Positions 6,265 to 13,032 of a stretch of 20,519 nucleotides of DNA are shown here, piece by piece. Source of the stretch: EsbW-18 sp033811555 (GTDB taxonomy: Bacteria; Patescibacteriota; Minisyncoccia; Phycocordibacterales; EsbW-18). The notes below the pieces were generated by a model, which worked only from the letters and a program-made list of their open reading frames with translations, had not been told where the DNA came from and ran no database searches. A program made the position numbers and the translations under genes. The stretch's first letter is position 1. Every line of letters starts with the position of its first letter. Location of the stretch: NCBI GenBank assembly GCA_033811555.1, contig JAPXOG010000013.1, positions 1-20,519 on the forward strand, read 5' to 3'.

Positions 6265-6825
6265 ATGCTTTCATACAATGAAATCACTAATGGAAAAGTT
6301 ATACTTTTCAACAATGAACCTTACGAGGTTCTTGATTCTCACGTATTCCGTAAACAACAACGAAAACCTGTTAATGCGACAAAACTTAAAAATCTAATCA
6401 CAGGAAAAGTAACGGAATACTCTTTTCATGTCTCTGACAAAGCGGAAGAAGCAGAAATTGAAGATCGCCCGCTTATTTATATTTATAACAATCGCGGTGA
6501 ATGGTGGTTCCACAAAATTGGTGACCCGTCTGCGCGTCTCACACTTCCAACAGAAATTTTAGGCGACCAGGCAAAATTTCTAAAAGAAAAGATGGAAATT
6601 GTGGGTTTATATTTTAACGACCGTCCAATAGGTGTGCGACTTCCAATTAAGGTTACCTACAAAGTAGTTGAGGCACCTCCAAATGTACGCGGAAACACAG
6701 CCCAGGGAGGCAACAAGCTAGTAAAAATCGAAACGGGAGCGATGATTACAACACCCATGTTTGTTGAAGAAGGAAATTTAATTGAAATCAATACTCAAAC
6801 CGGAGAATACGTAGGGCGTGCGTAA
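6265..6825 (+). CDS. efp: Translation elongation factor P
   Basis: EF-P binds between the P and E sites and relieves stalling at polyproline stretches. The 187 residues match the family length and show the three beta-barrel domains, including the C-terminal signature region (GNTAQGGNKLVKIETGAMITTPMFV split across the last two barrels). ATG 6265 was preferred over one at 6196 because it begins with the usual LSYNEITNGKVI start and the upstream part overlaps the promoter and hairpin. The tip loop is unusual: HVFRKQQRKPVNATKL stands where E. coli has EFVKPGKGQAF, so Gln32 falls at the modified-lysine position and the PGKG motif is absent. No EF-P-modifying enzyme gene is present in the window. 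The gene is monocistronic, ending in the terminator at 6835. Confidence 0.96.
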   Translation: MLSYNEITNGKVILFNNEPYEVLDSHVFRKQQRKPVNATKLKNLITGKVTEYSFHVSDKAEEAEIEDRPLIYIYNNRGEWWFHKIGDPSARLTLPTEILGDQAKFLKEKMEIVGLYFNDRPIGVRLPIKVTYKVVEAPPNVRGNTAQGGNKLVKIETGAMITTPMFVEEGNLIEINTQTGEYVGRA

Positions 6826-6834
6826 TAATACTAA

Positions 6835-6869
6835 AAATCAGTGCTACTATGACACGTACTGATTTCTTT
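6835..6869. terminator. Bidirectional terminator between efp and rpsR
   Basis: AAATCAGT (6835-6842) and ACTGATTT (6858-6865) form an 8-bp stem. CTTTT follows on the plus strand and TTTTTAG on the minus strand, so the hairpin can end both convergent transcripts. Confidence 0.7.
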
Positions 6870-6917
6870 TAAGGTTAAATATTAAGAAGCTAGATGAGAA
6901 TATTTAGGTGTTTGCCT

Positions 6918-7115
6918 TTACGACATTATGTATGGAATCAACCCCATAAATCGTGCCCGTTTAATGGCAAGTGCAAGTTGTCGTTGATGCTTACCGCAAA
7001 CTCCTGTATATCGACGAGTTTTAATACGTCCATACGGATTAAGAAAACGCTTAAGGAGTGCAACATCTTTATAATCAATCTTTTTTATTTTATGTTCTGT
7101 AAAATAACACTGCAT
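6918..7115 (-). CDS. rpsR: 30S ribosomal protein bS18
   Basis: bS18 forms a heterodimer with bS6 on the platform of the small subunit. The 65 residues hold the family core: IDYKDVALLKRFLNPYGRI, then RRYTGVCGKHQRQLALAIKRARFMGLIPY. The N-terminal tail is shorter than in E. coli (75 residues), which is common in reduced genomes. It is the last gene of rpsF-ssb-rpsR, 29 bp after ssb. On the mRNA the start codon lies in the 7-nt loop of an ACACT/AGTGT stem (7107-7123), a possible translational control element. No Shine-Dalgarno sequence is evident. Confidence 0.95.
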   Translation of the reverse strand: MQCYFTEHKIKKIDYKDVALLKRFLNPYGRIKTRRYTGVCGKHQRQLALAIKRARFMGLIPYIMS

Positions 7116-7123
7116 AATAGTGT
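7107..7123 (-). promoter_or_regulatory. Hairpin holding the rpsR start codon
   Basis: On the mRNA, ACACT-ATTATGC-AGTGT is a perfect 5-bp stem with the AUG in its loop. It might control translation of rpsR or be bound by ribosomal protein; a short stem like this can also occur by chance. Confidence 0.3.
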
Positions 7124-7144
7124 GAGTTATAGGTTGAATTTTAA

Positions 7145-7603
7145 TTAAAATGGAATATCTTCTGGGTTTATTCCTTCTTCCTCTGCATCAGGATACTGGA
7201 TAGTATCTATAGAAGGTTCTTTTTCTTGAGATGATTCTGGTTGGTTATCTTCATATCCTCCTCCAGAAGAGCTTCCTAATTTTGGACCAAACTGTACTCG
7301 ATCAGCTATAATCTCCGTTCTGTAGCGCTTGGTACCATCCTGCGCATCCCAACTACGCGTGGCAATACGCCCTTCTACAAACACTCCTGAACCTTTACGT
7401 AGATACTGTGCAACAGTTTCCGCCTGCTTGCCAAACACAACGATATTATGATAGTCAGTTGATTCCTGGCGGTTTCCGTTACGATCTTTCCAAACACGGT
7501 TAGTTGCAATTGAAAACGACGTTACTGGAGCACCAGAAGGAAGACTTCGTTGTTCCGGATCTCTAGTTAAATTACCGTATAGAAGTGCCTTGTTAATATA
7601 CAT
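7145..7603 (-). CDS. ssb: Single-stranded DNA-binding protein
   Basis: SSB coats single-stranded DNA in replication and repair and recruits partner proteins through its C-terminal tip. In the 152 residues, ~1-108 form the OB fold (MYINKALLYGNLTRDPE, VTSFSIATNRVW, YHNIVVFGKQAE, YLRKGSGVFVEGRI). A short Gly/Ser/Glu-rich linker follows, and the chain ends in EDIPF, the expected acidic tip closing with Pro-Phe. It lies between rpsF (17 bp upstream) and rpsR, the usual order in many bacteria. The linker is shorter than in E. coli SSB (178 residues). Confidence 0.97.
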   Translation of the reverse strand: MYINKALLYGNLTRDPEQRSLPSGAPVTSFSIATNRVWKDRNGNRQESTDYHNIVVFGKQAETVAQYLRKGSGVFVEGRIATRSWDAQDGTKRYRTEIIADRVQFGPKLGSSSGGGYEDNQPESSQEKEPSIDTIQYPDAEEEGINPEDIPF

Positions 7604-7620
7604 ATAAAGTAAAATAAGAG

Positions 7621-8139
7621 TTATACGATAAGTTTATCTATTTCAGCGTCTATCTGCTCTTCTGTCATAATATTTTCCGGCTCTTTCGATTCTGTTTGTG
7701 TTTCAGATTCTGTCGTACGAGCTGAAATATCTGAAGAAGATTTAACTTCAGATCGAGGAGCATTCGCCGGGTGTCGAACAGGACTTGCGTCTTTTTCTGT
7801 TTTTACCAAAAGCGATCGTATTATATGTTCATTGTGTCGCATTGCCTCTTTAATTGCGTGCGCTTTTTTGGGAAACGCCTCAAAAACAATCCATCCGAAA
7901 TACGCAGAATCAAACGAGTGTTTTTTACGCGCTATGTCTCTCATAAGCGGATATGCCAAACGCATTAATTGAGGAAGTTCTTCACTGATAATCGTTCCTT
8001 CATGCTTTGCTATAAGAGCATGAAGCGATTCTATTTCGCGAGATATGCCTTCATCGCCTACTGTGGGCACTATGTGAAAACCTAGCTCATAAATACGAGC
8101 TTCGTCGTCAATTAAATGTGTTTCATTTGCTTCATTCAT
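7621..8139 (-). CDS. rpsF: 30S ribosomal protein bS6 with long C-terminal tail
   Basis: bS6 binds 16S rRNA together with bS18. Residues ~8-112 carry the ferredoxin-like S6 fold (RIYELGFHIVPTV, LAYPLM, AYFGWIVFEAFPKK, IIRSLLVKTEKD). About 55 further residues form a Ser/Glu/Thr-rich tail ending in TEEQIDAEIDKLIV, a probable short helix. With the ATG at 8139 the protein has 172 residues; an upstream in-frame ATG at 8169 would precede the predicted transcription start, so 8139 is preferred. It is the first gene of rpsF-ssb-rpsR, driven by the promoter at 8151-8179. The divergence from textbook S6 is high, but operon position and motifs support the call. Confidence 0.88.
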   Translation of the reverse strand: MNEANETHLIDDEARIYELGFHIVPTVGDEGISREIESLHALIAKHEGTIISEELPQLMRLAYPLMRDIARKKHSFDSAYFGWIVFEAFPKKAHAIKEAMRHNEHIIRSLLVKTEKDASPVRHPANAPRSEVKSSSDISARTTESETQTESKEPENIMTEEQIDAEIDKLIV

Positions 8140-8150
8140 ATGCGCGATAC

Positions 8151-8179
8151 ACAGTAGCATGGAATACAAAGCCTCGCAA
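8151..8179 (-). promoter_or_regulatory. Promoter of rpsF-ssb-rpsR
   Basis: On the minus strand, -35 TTGCGA (8174-8179), a 17-bp spacer and -10 TACTGT (8151-8156) preceded by TGC (extended -10). The predicted start lies a few bases before the ATG at 8139, giving an almost leaderless mRNA. Confidence 0.5.
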
Positions 8180-8197
8180 GGGCCTCATATAAGGGTT

Positions 8198-9037
8198 TTA
8201 TGAAGAATTCATCTCAAGAAAATTAGACAACCCAAACACCGTTATTGCGTTTTTTACTAATCTTTCAGCCATGATTTCTTGCTTCTCCCCTCTAATTTCA
8301 GCAATACGCTGTACCACAAAACGCACCATAGTAGGATCACATCGCTTTCCTCTAAAAGGTGCTGGAGCAGCAAATGGAGAATCCGTTTCAGACATAATTC
8401 GGTCATCGGGTATATAACGTATTACTTCATCATATTCTGAAGTAAAAGTAATCGGGCCATCAAACGACAACGAAAACCCCAAATCAAGAAAACGACGCGC
8501 GATGTCGACTGTTCCTGCAAAAAAATGAACGTTACCTCGAACTTTGATGTTAGGGGCTTGATGTTTAGTATTTACTAATATTTCAAGTATATCTTCATAC
8601 GCATCCATTGAGCCCCCGCTCGGACGAGCATGAATCATCAGTGGGAGCATATGCGTGTGCGCAATATCTATGTGTTCCTCAAAAAGAATCTTTTGTGCTT
8701 TTCGAACTTCTAAACTTCCATGATCTGACTCTTTAAATCGGAAATAATCGAGTCCACACTCACCCACAGCTACAACTCGATTATTTTTTGCAAGGTCATA
8801 GAGAGATTCGATATCATTATGAGAATCTTTTACATCATGAGGATGAATTCCAATTGTTGAAAACAAATGTTCGTACCGTTGAGCAAGATCCACAGCACTA
8901 CGAGAAGTTACGAGATTAGTCCCGACCGTGATAGTCCCTATTCGTTCAGTCCGCATAAGTTCAATGTAATCTTCACGATCTGCATCAAACTGCGGAAAGT
9001 TCAAGTGTGAATGAACGTCAAAATATTCGTAGTACAT
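8198..9037 (-). CDS. TatD family metal-dependent hydrolase (DNase)
   Basis: TatD proteins are TIM-barrel metalloenzymes with 3'-5' exonuclease activity on single-stranded DNA and RNA. In the 279 residues the metal-binding motifs appear in order: HSH at 9-11, the GIHPHD loop, GECGLDYFR with the bridging Glu near 93, a LMIHAR His, a NVHFFAGT His, and the SETDSPF Asp. The length is slightly above the usual ~260. It sits 28 bp after the AI-2E permease gene on the same strand and 28 bp before the rpsF promoter region. A TACAAT at 9055-9060 could serve as a -10 with a short leader. The substrate cannot be read from the sequence. Confidence 0.93.
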   Translation of the reverse strand: MYYEYFDVHSHLNFPQFDADREDYIELMRTERIGTITVGTNLVTSRSAVDLAQRYEHLFSTIGIHPHDVKDSHNDIESLYDLAKNNRVVAVGECGLDYFRFKESDHGSLEVRKAQKILFEEHIDIAHTHMLPLMIHARPSGGSMDAYEDILEILVNTKHQAPNIKVRGNVHFFAGTVDIARRFLDLGFSLSFDGPITFTSEYDEVIRYIPDDRIMSETDSPFAAPAPFRGKRCDPTMVRFVVQRIAEIRGEKQEIMAERLVKNAITVFGLSNFLEMNSS

Positions 9038-9064
9038 GCAATATTATGCGGACGATTGTACAAA

Positions 9065-10096
9065 TCATCTCTTCGCATCATGCACAAACTCCATAAGAAT
9101 AGCTGAAAGCGGTACCGATAGAAGTGCTCCAAGTAAACCTGCAAGTTCAGCTCCAACAATAAGTGCTAGTATAACGATAATTGCAGGAACGCCGACAACT
9201 TTGTTAACTACAAGCGGATAAAGCAGATGATTCTCAAACTGCTGAATAATGATGTAGAGTCCTACAACCATGAATGCAAGTGTCCACCCGCCGACTCCAA
9301 ACGCGACTGCAATTGCTGGAATAGCCGCCAAAATAGGTCCAAACAGAGGTATGATTTCTAGAGATGCCGCCATAACCGCAAAAAGAAAAGCATGTTTTAC
9401 ACCTAAAATAGTCAAACCTAAAAATACCAACATACCGATAATGACCATCAGTAATAGCTGGCCTTGCATCCACTGACCAATCTTCTTTTGCGAACGACGC
9501 CACAAATCTAGTATATATTCTTGGTGTTTATGCGGTGAAATAATACGTAGAAATTCTGAGATACCGTTTTCCTGTACAGAAAGATAAAACGATAAAACAA
9601 TCACCAGGATAAATGAGAACACCCCACCGAAAACAGTTGCAACCGTACGAAATGCACCTCCCGGCAAAGCGGCCATTGATTTAGCTGCAGAGAACAAATC
9701 ACTTGAGGAAAATGTATTTGAAATATTCTGCACGACCAGAGATGATTCGGGAGAAAAAATACGCTCAAGTGCTGGCGCAAAATCAATAGTATTTATATAT
9801 CCTGATACCTGCGATAAAAAGGAGGTCGTTTCAGATAGCAGAGACGGAAGTAAAAAATATACAAGACCCATCAAACCAATCGCAATACAGATATAGATAA
9901 TAACCACTGCTGCTGTGCGCGGTATACGATAGCGAATAAACCAAGCAGTTGCGGGTTCCACCGCAGACGCTATAACCACTGCAGCTATAACCAAAAGAGC
10001 CAAGTCCCTCAAGAGATACACCAAATATGCTCCAACAAGCACTAACAGTGCACGAAGAACAGAACCAACTGATATGTGTATTGTTGTTTCATTCAT
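9065..10096 (-). CDS. AI-2E family transporter (UPF0118 membrane protein)
   Basis: A 343-residue integral membrane protein with about eight hydrophobic segments. The pattern is that of the PerM/YdiK/AI-2E exporter family: two N-terminal helices, a long soluble stretch (~65-145), the conserved IGQWMQGQ motif, the loop IPLFGPILAAIPA, and QQFENHLLYPLVVNKVVGVPA near the end. Members are linked to export of small molecules or to Na+(Li+)/H+ exchange; the substrate here is unknown. It begins with an extended -10 just upstream (10110-10118) and is followed after 28 bp by the tatD-like gene, so the two may be cotranscribed. Confidence 0.92.
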   Translation of the reverse strand: MNETTIHISVGSVLRALLVLVGAYLVYLLRDLALLVIAAVVIASAVEPATAWFIRYRIPRTAAVVIIYICIAIGLMGLVYFLLPSLLSETTSFLSQVSGYINTIDFAPALERIFSPESSLVVQNISNTFSSSDLFSAAKSMAALPGGAFRTVATVFGGVFSFILVIVLSFYLSVQENGISEFLRIISPHKHQEYILDLWRRSQKKIGQWMQGQLLLMVIIGMLVFLGLTILGVKHAFLFAVMAASLEIIPLFGPILAAIPAIAVAFGVGGWTLAFMVVGLYIIIQQFENHLLYPLVVNKVVGVPAIIVILALIVGAELAGLLGALLSVPLSAILMEFVHDAKR

Positions 10097-10109
10097 AAAG
10101 ATAATTACA

Positions 10110-10118
10110 AGTATACCA
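10110..10118 (-). promoter_or_regulatory. Extended -10 promoter of the AI-2E gene
   Basis: On the minus strand TGG directly precedes TATACT; the ATG lies 13 bp downstream. The predicted leader is about 6 nt. No good -35 was seen. Confidence 0.5.
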
Positions 10119-10124
10119 AAAATT

Positions 10125-12059
10125 CTATTCAGTTACTTTGTCTTGACCAGAGACATAACCGGGATCAGTTGTAAATGATGTTGTTAGTCGTTCTGTATTC
10201 GCTCGTATAGTTTTCTGTGTCTCATTATCAATAGCAGTAAGATTTATCGACTGTACAAGGATAGGTGCAGTTCCAATTTGTGTAGCAGAAGGCGTCAAGC
10301 CAACAAGAAACGCAACAGTCCGTTCAGGAACACCATATCCCACCCCTGGTAACACTGTTCCTGCCCTCCAGGTTACAACACCAGAAGCCCTGTCATAACG
10401 AATATCTTCTCCTGACGGTGAATACACTCCTTCCCACGAAACATAAGGAGGAAGTATTGCTTGTACAACAACATTTGAGATACCGTTCACTGCGTTTGCA
10501 ATAGACCACAACACTGTGTATGTGGTCTTCTGTTCAACTCGAGGAGGTATTGGTCCTGTAGCACCCAACGAACCCACTGTGCGCACTACACGCGCAGACA
10601 ATGAAGCATCTGAAGAAATACGCACAAGGCGCTCCACATCTGTCTTAATTTCCTCCGGAACACCTCTTTCAGAAACCGCTCGACCAGACAACGACACCAC
10701 AATCTTAATGTTCGGATCAATCCTACCACTACTTCCAAGTTCTATAGGCATTGTTTTAAAAGTCACGGAAACCGATCCCCCATCTCCAGAATCTATAAAT
10801 GCAAGCTCAGGTACCCCTCTTTTATCCCAAGTTACAGTATCGTTTAAAGAGCTATAAAATCCATTGAGAGCACTTACCGACCGCTCATCAACTGAATCCC
10901 CTGTAATATGAACCGTAACAATTCCATCAGTAATCCGAGTTGGAAGATTATTGCGCCATGAAATATCCACTTTTGTATTAGATCCTGGAGATATCGTCAC
11001 CGTATCACTACCCTGCCCGTTTATTGAAACATTCGTGTCTATAAATGGACTAAGAATAGCGATTCGATGATCTACTTCAGCAAAAGCCGTTGTAAGTTCA
11101 GTATCGTCCTTAGGAGTTGCAAGCCCTGTGCGAAAACGGAAAATACGATCTTCGCCGTCTTGACCAGATAGCGTTCCTGTAATGCGGATAGTGCGTTTGC
11201 CTTCAGGTTCGATTTCATCAAATGACCACATAGTCGTAGACAACGAAGGTGACGGATTCGCACTCTTGTATGAAAAACCAAAAGGGTATTCTACAGCTAG
11301 AACCACATTCTTAAGAGATGCTGCAGTATTAGAAACTATTGAAAGCTCTATTTCCATTTCTCGTCCAGAATTCACTTGTCGCGGAGCTCTTACTGTTACC
11401 GACAATGGCGATGAGCCTATACGGACAGAAAAATCTGCCTTTTTCACTAAAATCGCATTTGAACCAGCCACACGATACTCCAAAGTTATGTGTACTTTCT
11501 GCTCGCTATTCTCACGGGCAAACAACATCGCTCTCGTACCAGTTGCAACGCGCGTCCCTGCTTCTATAGTGCCCAAAGACAAACGTTCACGCGGTAATTC
11601 AATATTACTATTTTCAGGAGACCGTGTTCCTGGTGGATATTCAATAACCACATCCGATAACTGAAGAGCTGTTGTGTTCCTGTTTCTAATTTCAATCGCG
11701 AGAGGCAAAGTATTACCTGACGCTACAATAACAGGACCTGAAACTGCAATATCAATTTTTTGTGCAGAAACAATGTTTCGGTCGCTTGAAAGAAAGAAAA
11801 ACGCAGCTACCAACGACGCAAAAAAGAATACAATTGCTCCAACAAAAAATAATTTTACCATCGTATGACGTTTCGTTGATCGCTTCATTTTACTTTTACG
11901 TTGTGGTTCTTGTTCTAGTGGAAAATCTTCTGGAACATCGTGGGCAAATTTACGAAGCTCTGATCGCCTAAGCTCGGTTAAAGATTCGTTTCCTGGTGTA
12001 TACAATTTTTTTGTGAGCGACTCAATCGGGCTGTCGCTTTCTGACATTTCTTTTTTCAT
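10125..12059 (-). CDS. Large surface protein anchored by one N-terminal TM helix, with Ig-like/DUF11-type repeats
   Basis: The 644 residues begin with a basic, hydrophilic cytosolic part (~1-66, ending in KRSTKRH). One TM helix follows (~67-91, LFFVGAIVFFFASLVAAFFFL), then a ~550-residue external part. This is made of repeated beta-sandwich-like modules: phrases such as IDIAVSGPVIVASGNTLPLAI, LSDVVIEYPPG, LKNVVLAVEYPFGF, KVDISWRNNLP and VVQAILPPYVSWEGVY match the way DUF11/CARDB-type domains are built (ISNVVV...LPPGV, then a Trp strand). No sortase or GPI-like signal is seen at the C-terminus. Likely an envelope structural or adhesive protein; exact function unknown. It begins at a leaderless -10 and is followed after 28 bp by the AI-2E gene. 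Confidence 0.8.
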   Translation of the reverse strand: MKKEMSESDSPIESLTKKLYTPGNESLTELRRSELRKFAHDVPEDFPLEQEPQRKSKMKRSTKRHTMVKLFFVGAIVFFFASLVAAFFFLSSDRNIVSAQKIDIAVSGPVIVASGNTLPLAIEIRNRNTTALQLSDVVIEYPPGTRSPENSNIELPRERLSLGTIEAGTRVATGTRAMLFARENSEQKVHITLEYRVAGSNAILVKKADFSVRIGSSPLSVTVRAPRQVNSGREMEIELSIVSNTAASLKNVVLAVEYPFGFSYKSANPSPSLSTTMWSFDEIEPEGKRTIRITGTLSGQDGEDRIFRFRTGLATPKDDTELTTAFAEVDHRIAILSPFIDTNVSINGQGSDTVTISPGSNTKVDISWRNNLPTRITDGIVTVHITGDSVDERSVSALNGFYSSLNDTVTWDKRGVPELAFIDSGDGGSVSVTFKTMPIELGSSGRIDPNIKIVVSLSGRAVSERGVPEEIKTDVERLVRISSDASLSARVVRTVGSLGATGPIPPRVEQKTTYTVLWSIANAVNGISNVVVQAILPPYVSWEGVYSPSGEDIRYDRASGVVTWRAGTVLPGVGYGVPERTVAFLVGLTPSATQIGTAPILVQSINLTAIDNETQKTIRANTERLTTSFTTDPGYVSGQDKVTE

Positions 12060-12062
12060 GAA

Positions 12063-12083
12063 CTAAGTATAACAAACACTTAG
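12063..12083. promoter_or_regulatory. -10 and overlapping inverted repeat before the surface-protein gene
   Basis: On the minus strand TATACT (12066-12071) ends 6 bp before the ATG at 12059, predicting a leaderless mRNA. CTAAGT (12063-12068) and ACTTAG (12078-12083) are a perfect inverted repeat that overlaps this -10 and follows the stop of the upstream gene, so it may be an operator or a weak hairpin. No T-tract follows. Confidence 0.4.
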
Positions 12084-12087
12084 AGAA

Positions 12088-12999
12088 CTACACGTAATCA
12101 AATTCTTGAAGTGCATTACGATATAGGCCGATTACACGCTTTGCCTCCCTTCTAGTTAGTATAAAATCGGTTCCTCTATGAGCTACTTTATTTCTAATCT
12201 TATGTGCCTCCCAAGCAGAATCGAGAGTTGTCATATCGCTCTTTTCAATGCGCTTCAACTTTTCTCCAAGCGTAACCCCTTCATAACCCATTGCCGATAT
12301 CAGCTCATCAAGCATCACATCCGCCTCAATAATGGCCACTCGCCAGTCTCCAGGATTTTCAGACGATACTAGCCCCTCTACACGTTCCCATCGCTCGTTT
12401 TTGTTTGCAATATCACTTTCGGTTAGCTTTTTCTCCAAAAAACGCATTTGTTTACGGTGAATATTTGTAACAGACATCCAACGCCTCCATGAATACAATG
12501 CGACAGATCCGCCTATTAAGGAAAGAATCGCAGACATCCAATACAGTAAAGTTCTCATGGCCTTCGCACGTACTGAGGGTATTTTCTTTAAATCCTTAGA
12601 ATTCACCCACCCATCAGTACCTTCTTCAAAATCTACTTCCCACATAACTTCCCTATCTATAATTTGTACTGATCGTAATATCCCTTGCACCCCCTTTTCC
12701 TGCATTCCCGCTATACGATCACGAAACTCAGAAGCCCACACAGCGGAACGTCTACGCATTACGACTAGATTCCCTTCTCTTGTGTTTTCATCTACAACCC
12801 CTACTACTCCAAGCGTGCTTCGTCGAATCAATGAGTAGATATCTATTTTCCCACCTTCTGCAAAACGATTTTGAAATGACGACACTAACGACGAAAGTAT
12901 CACCAAACCTACAGCAATTGCCAGTATCGTAGATATTACTTCAGCATCACTCTTCATACCGCCTCCAGTTGGTTTTTTTGTGTCTTTTTTATCAGCCAT
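12088..12999 (-). CDS. Two-TM membrane protein with SH3-like middle and HEPN-like C-terminus
   Basis: The 303 residues are arranged as follows: a Lys-rich start, TM1 (~21-42), a middle part (~62-140) with an SH3-like phrase VMWEVDFEEGTDGWVNSKDL, TM2 (~150-170), a charged linker, and a helical C-terminal domain (~205-303). The last has WRVAIIEADVMLDELI and AWEAHKIRNKVAHRG. Arg269-Asn-Lys-Val-Ala-His274 fits the R-x4-H motif of HEPN domains, in which the first x is often polar, as here. HEPN proteins are commonly RNases in toxin and defence systems, but many relatives bind without cutting. I recall this architecture as a frequent uncharacterised family of Patescibacteria. No antitoxin partner is adjacent. 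It lies between gatA (33 bp upstream) and the large surface-protein gene. Confidence 0.75.
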   Translation of the reverse strand: MADKKDTKKPTGGGMKSDAEVISTILAIAVGLVILSSLVSSFQNRFAEGGKIDIYSLIRRSTLGVVGVVDENTREGNLVVMRRRSAVWASEFRDRIAGMQEKGVQGILRSVQIIDREVMWEVDFEEGTDGWVNSKDLKKIPSVRAKAMRTLLYWMSAILSLIGGSVALYSWRRWMSVTNIHRKQMRFLEKKLTESDIANKNERWERVEGLVSSENPGDWRVAIIEADVMLDELISAMGYEGVTLGEKLKRIEKSDMTTLDSAWEAHKIRNKVAHRGTDFILTRREAKRVIGLYRNALQEFDYV

Positions 13000-13032
13000 A
13001 ATTATTTAAAAATTGGTAGATAAAGAAAATGA

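Noticed and set aside
6894..7148. 84-residue plus-strand open frame over rpsR
   Set aside because: The minus-strand frame is unmistakably ribosomal protein S18.
11182..11664. 160-residue open frame antisense to the large surface-protein gene
   Set aside because: It mirrors a real coding frame, has no promoter or ribosome site, and its sequence resembles no family.
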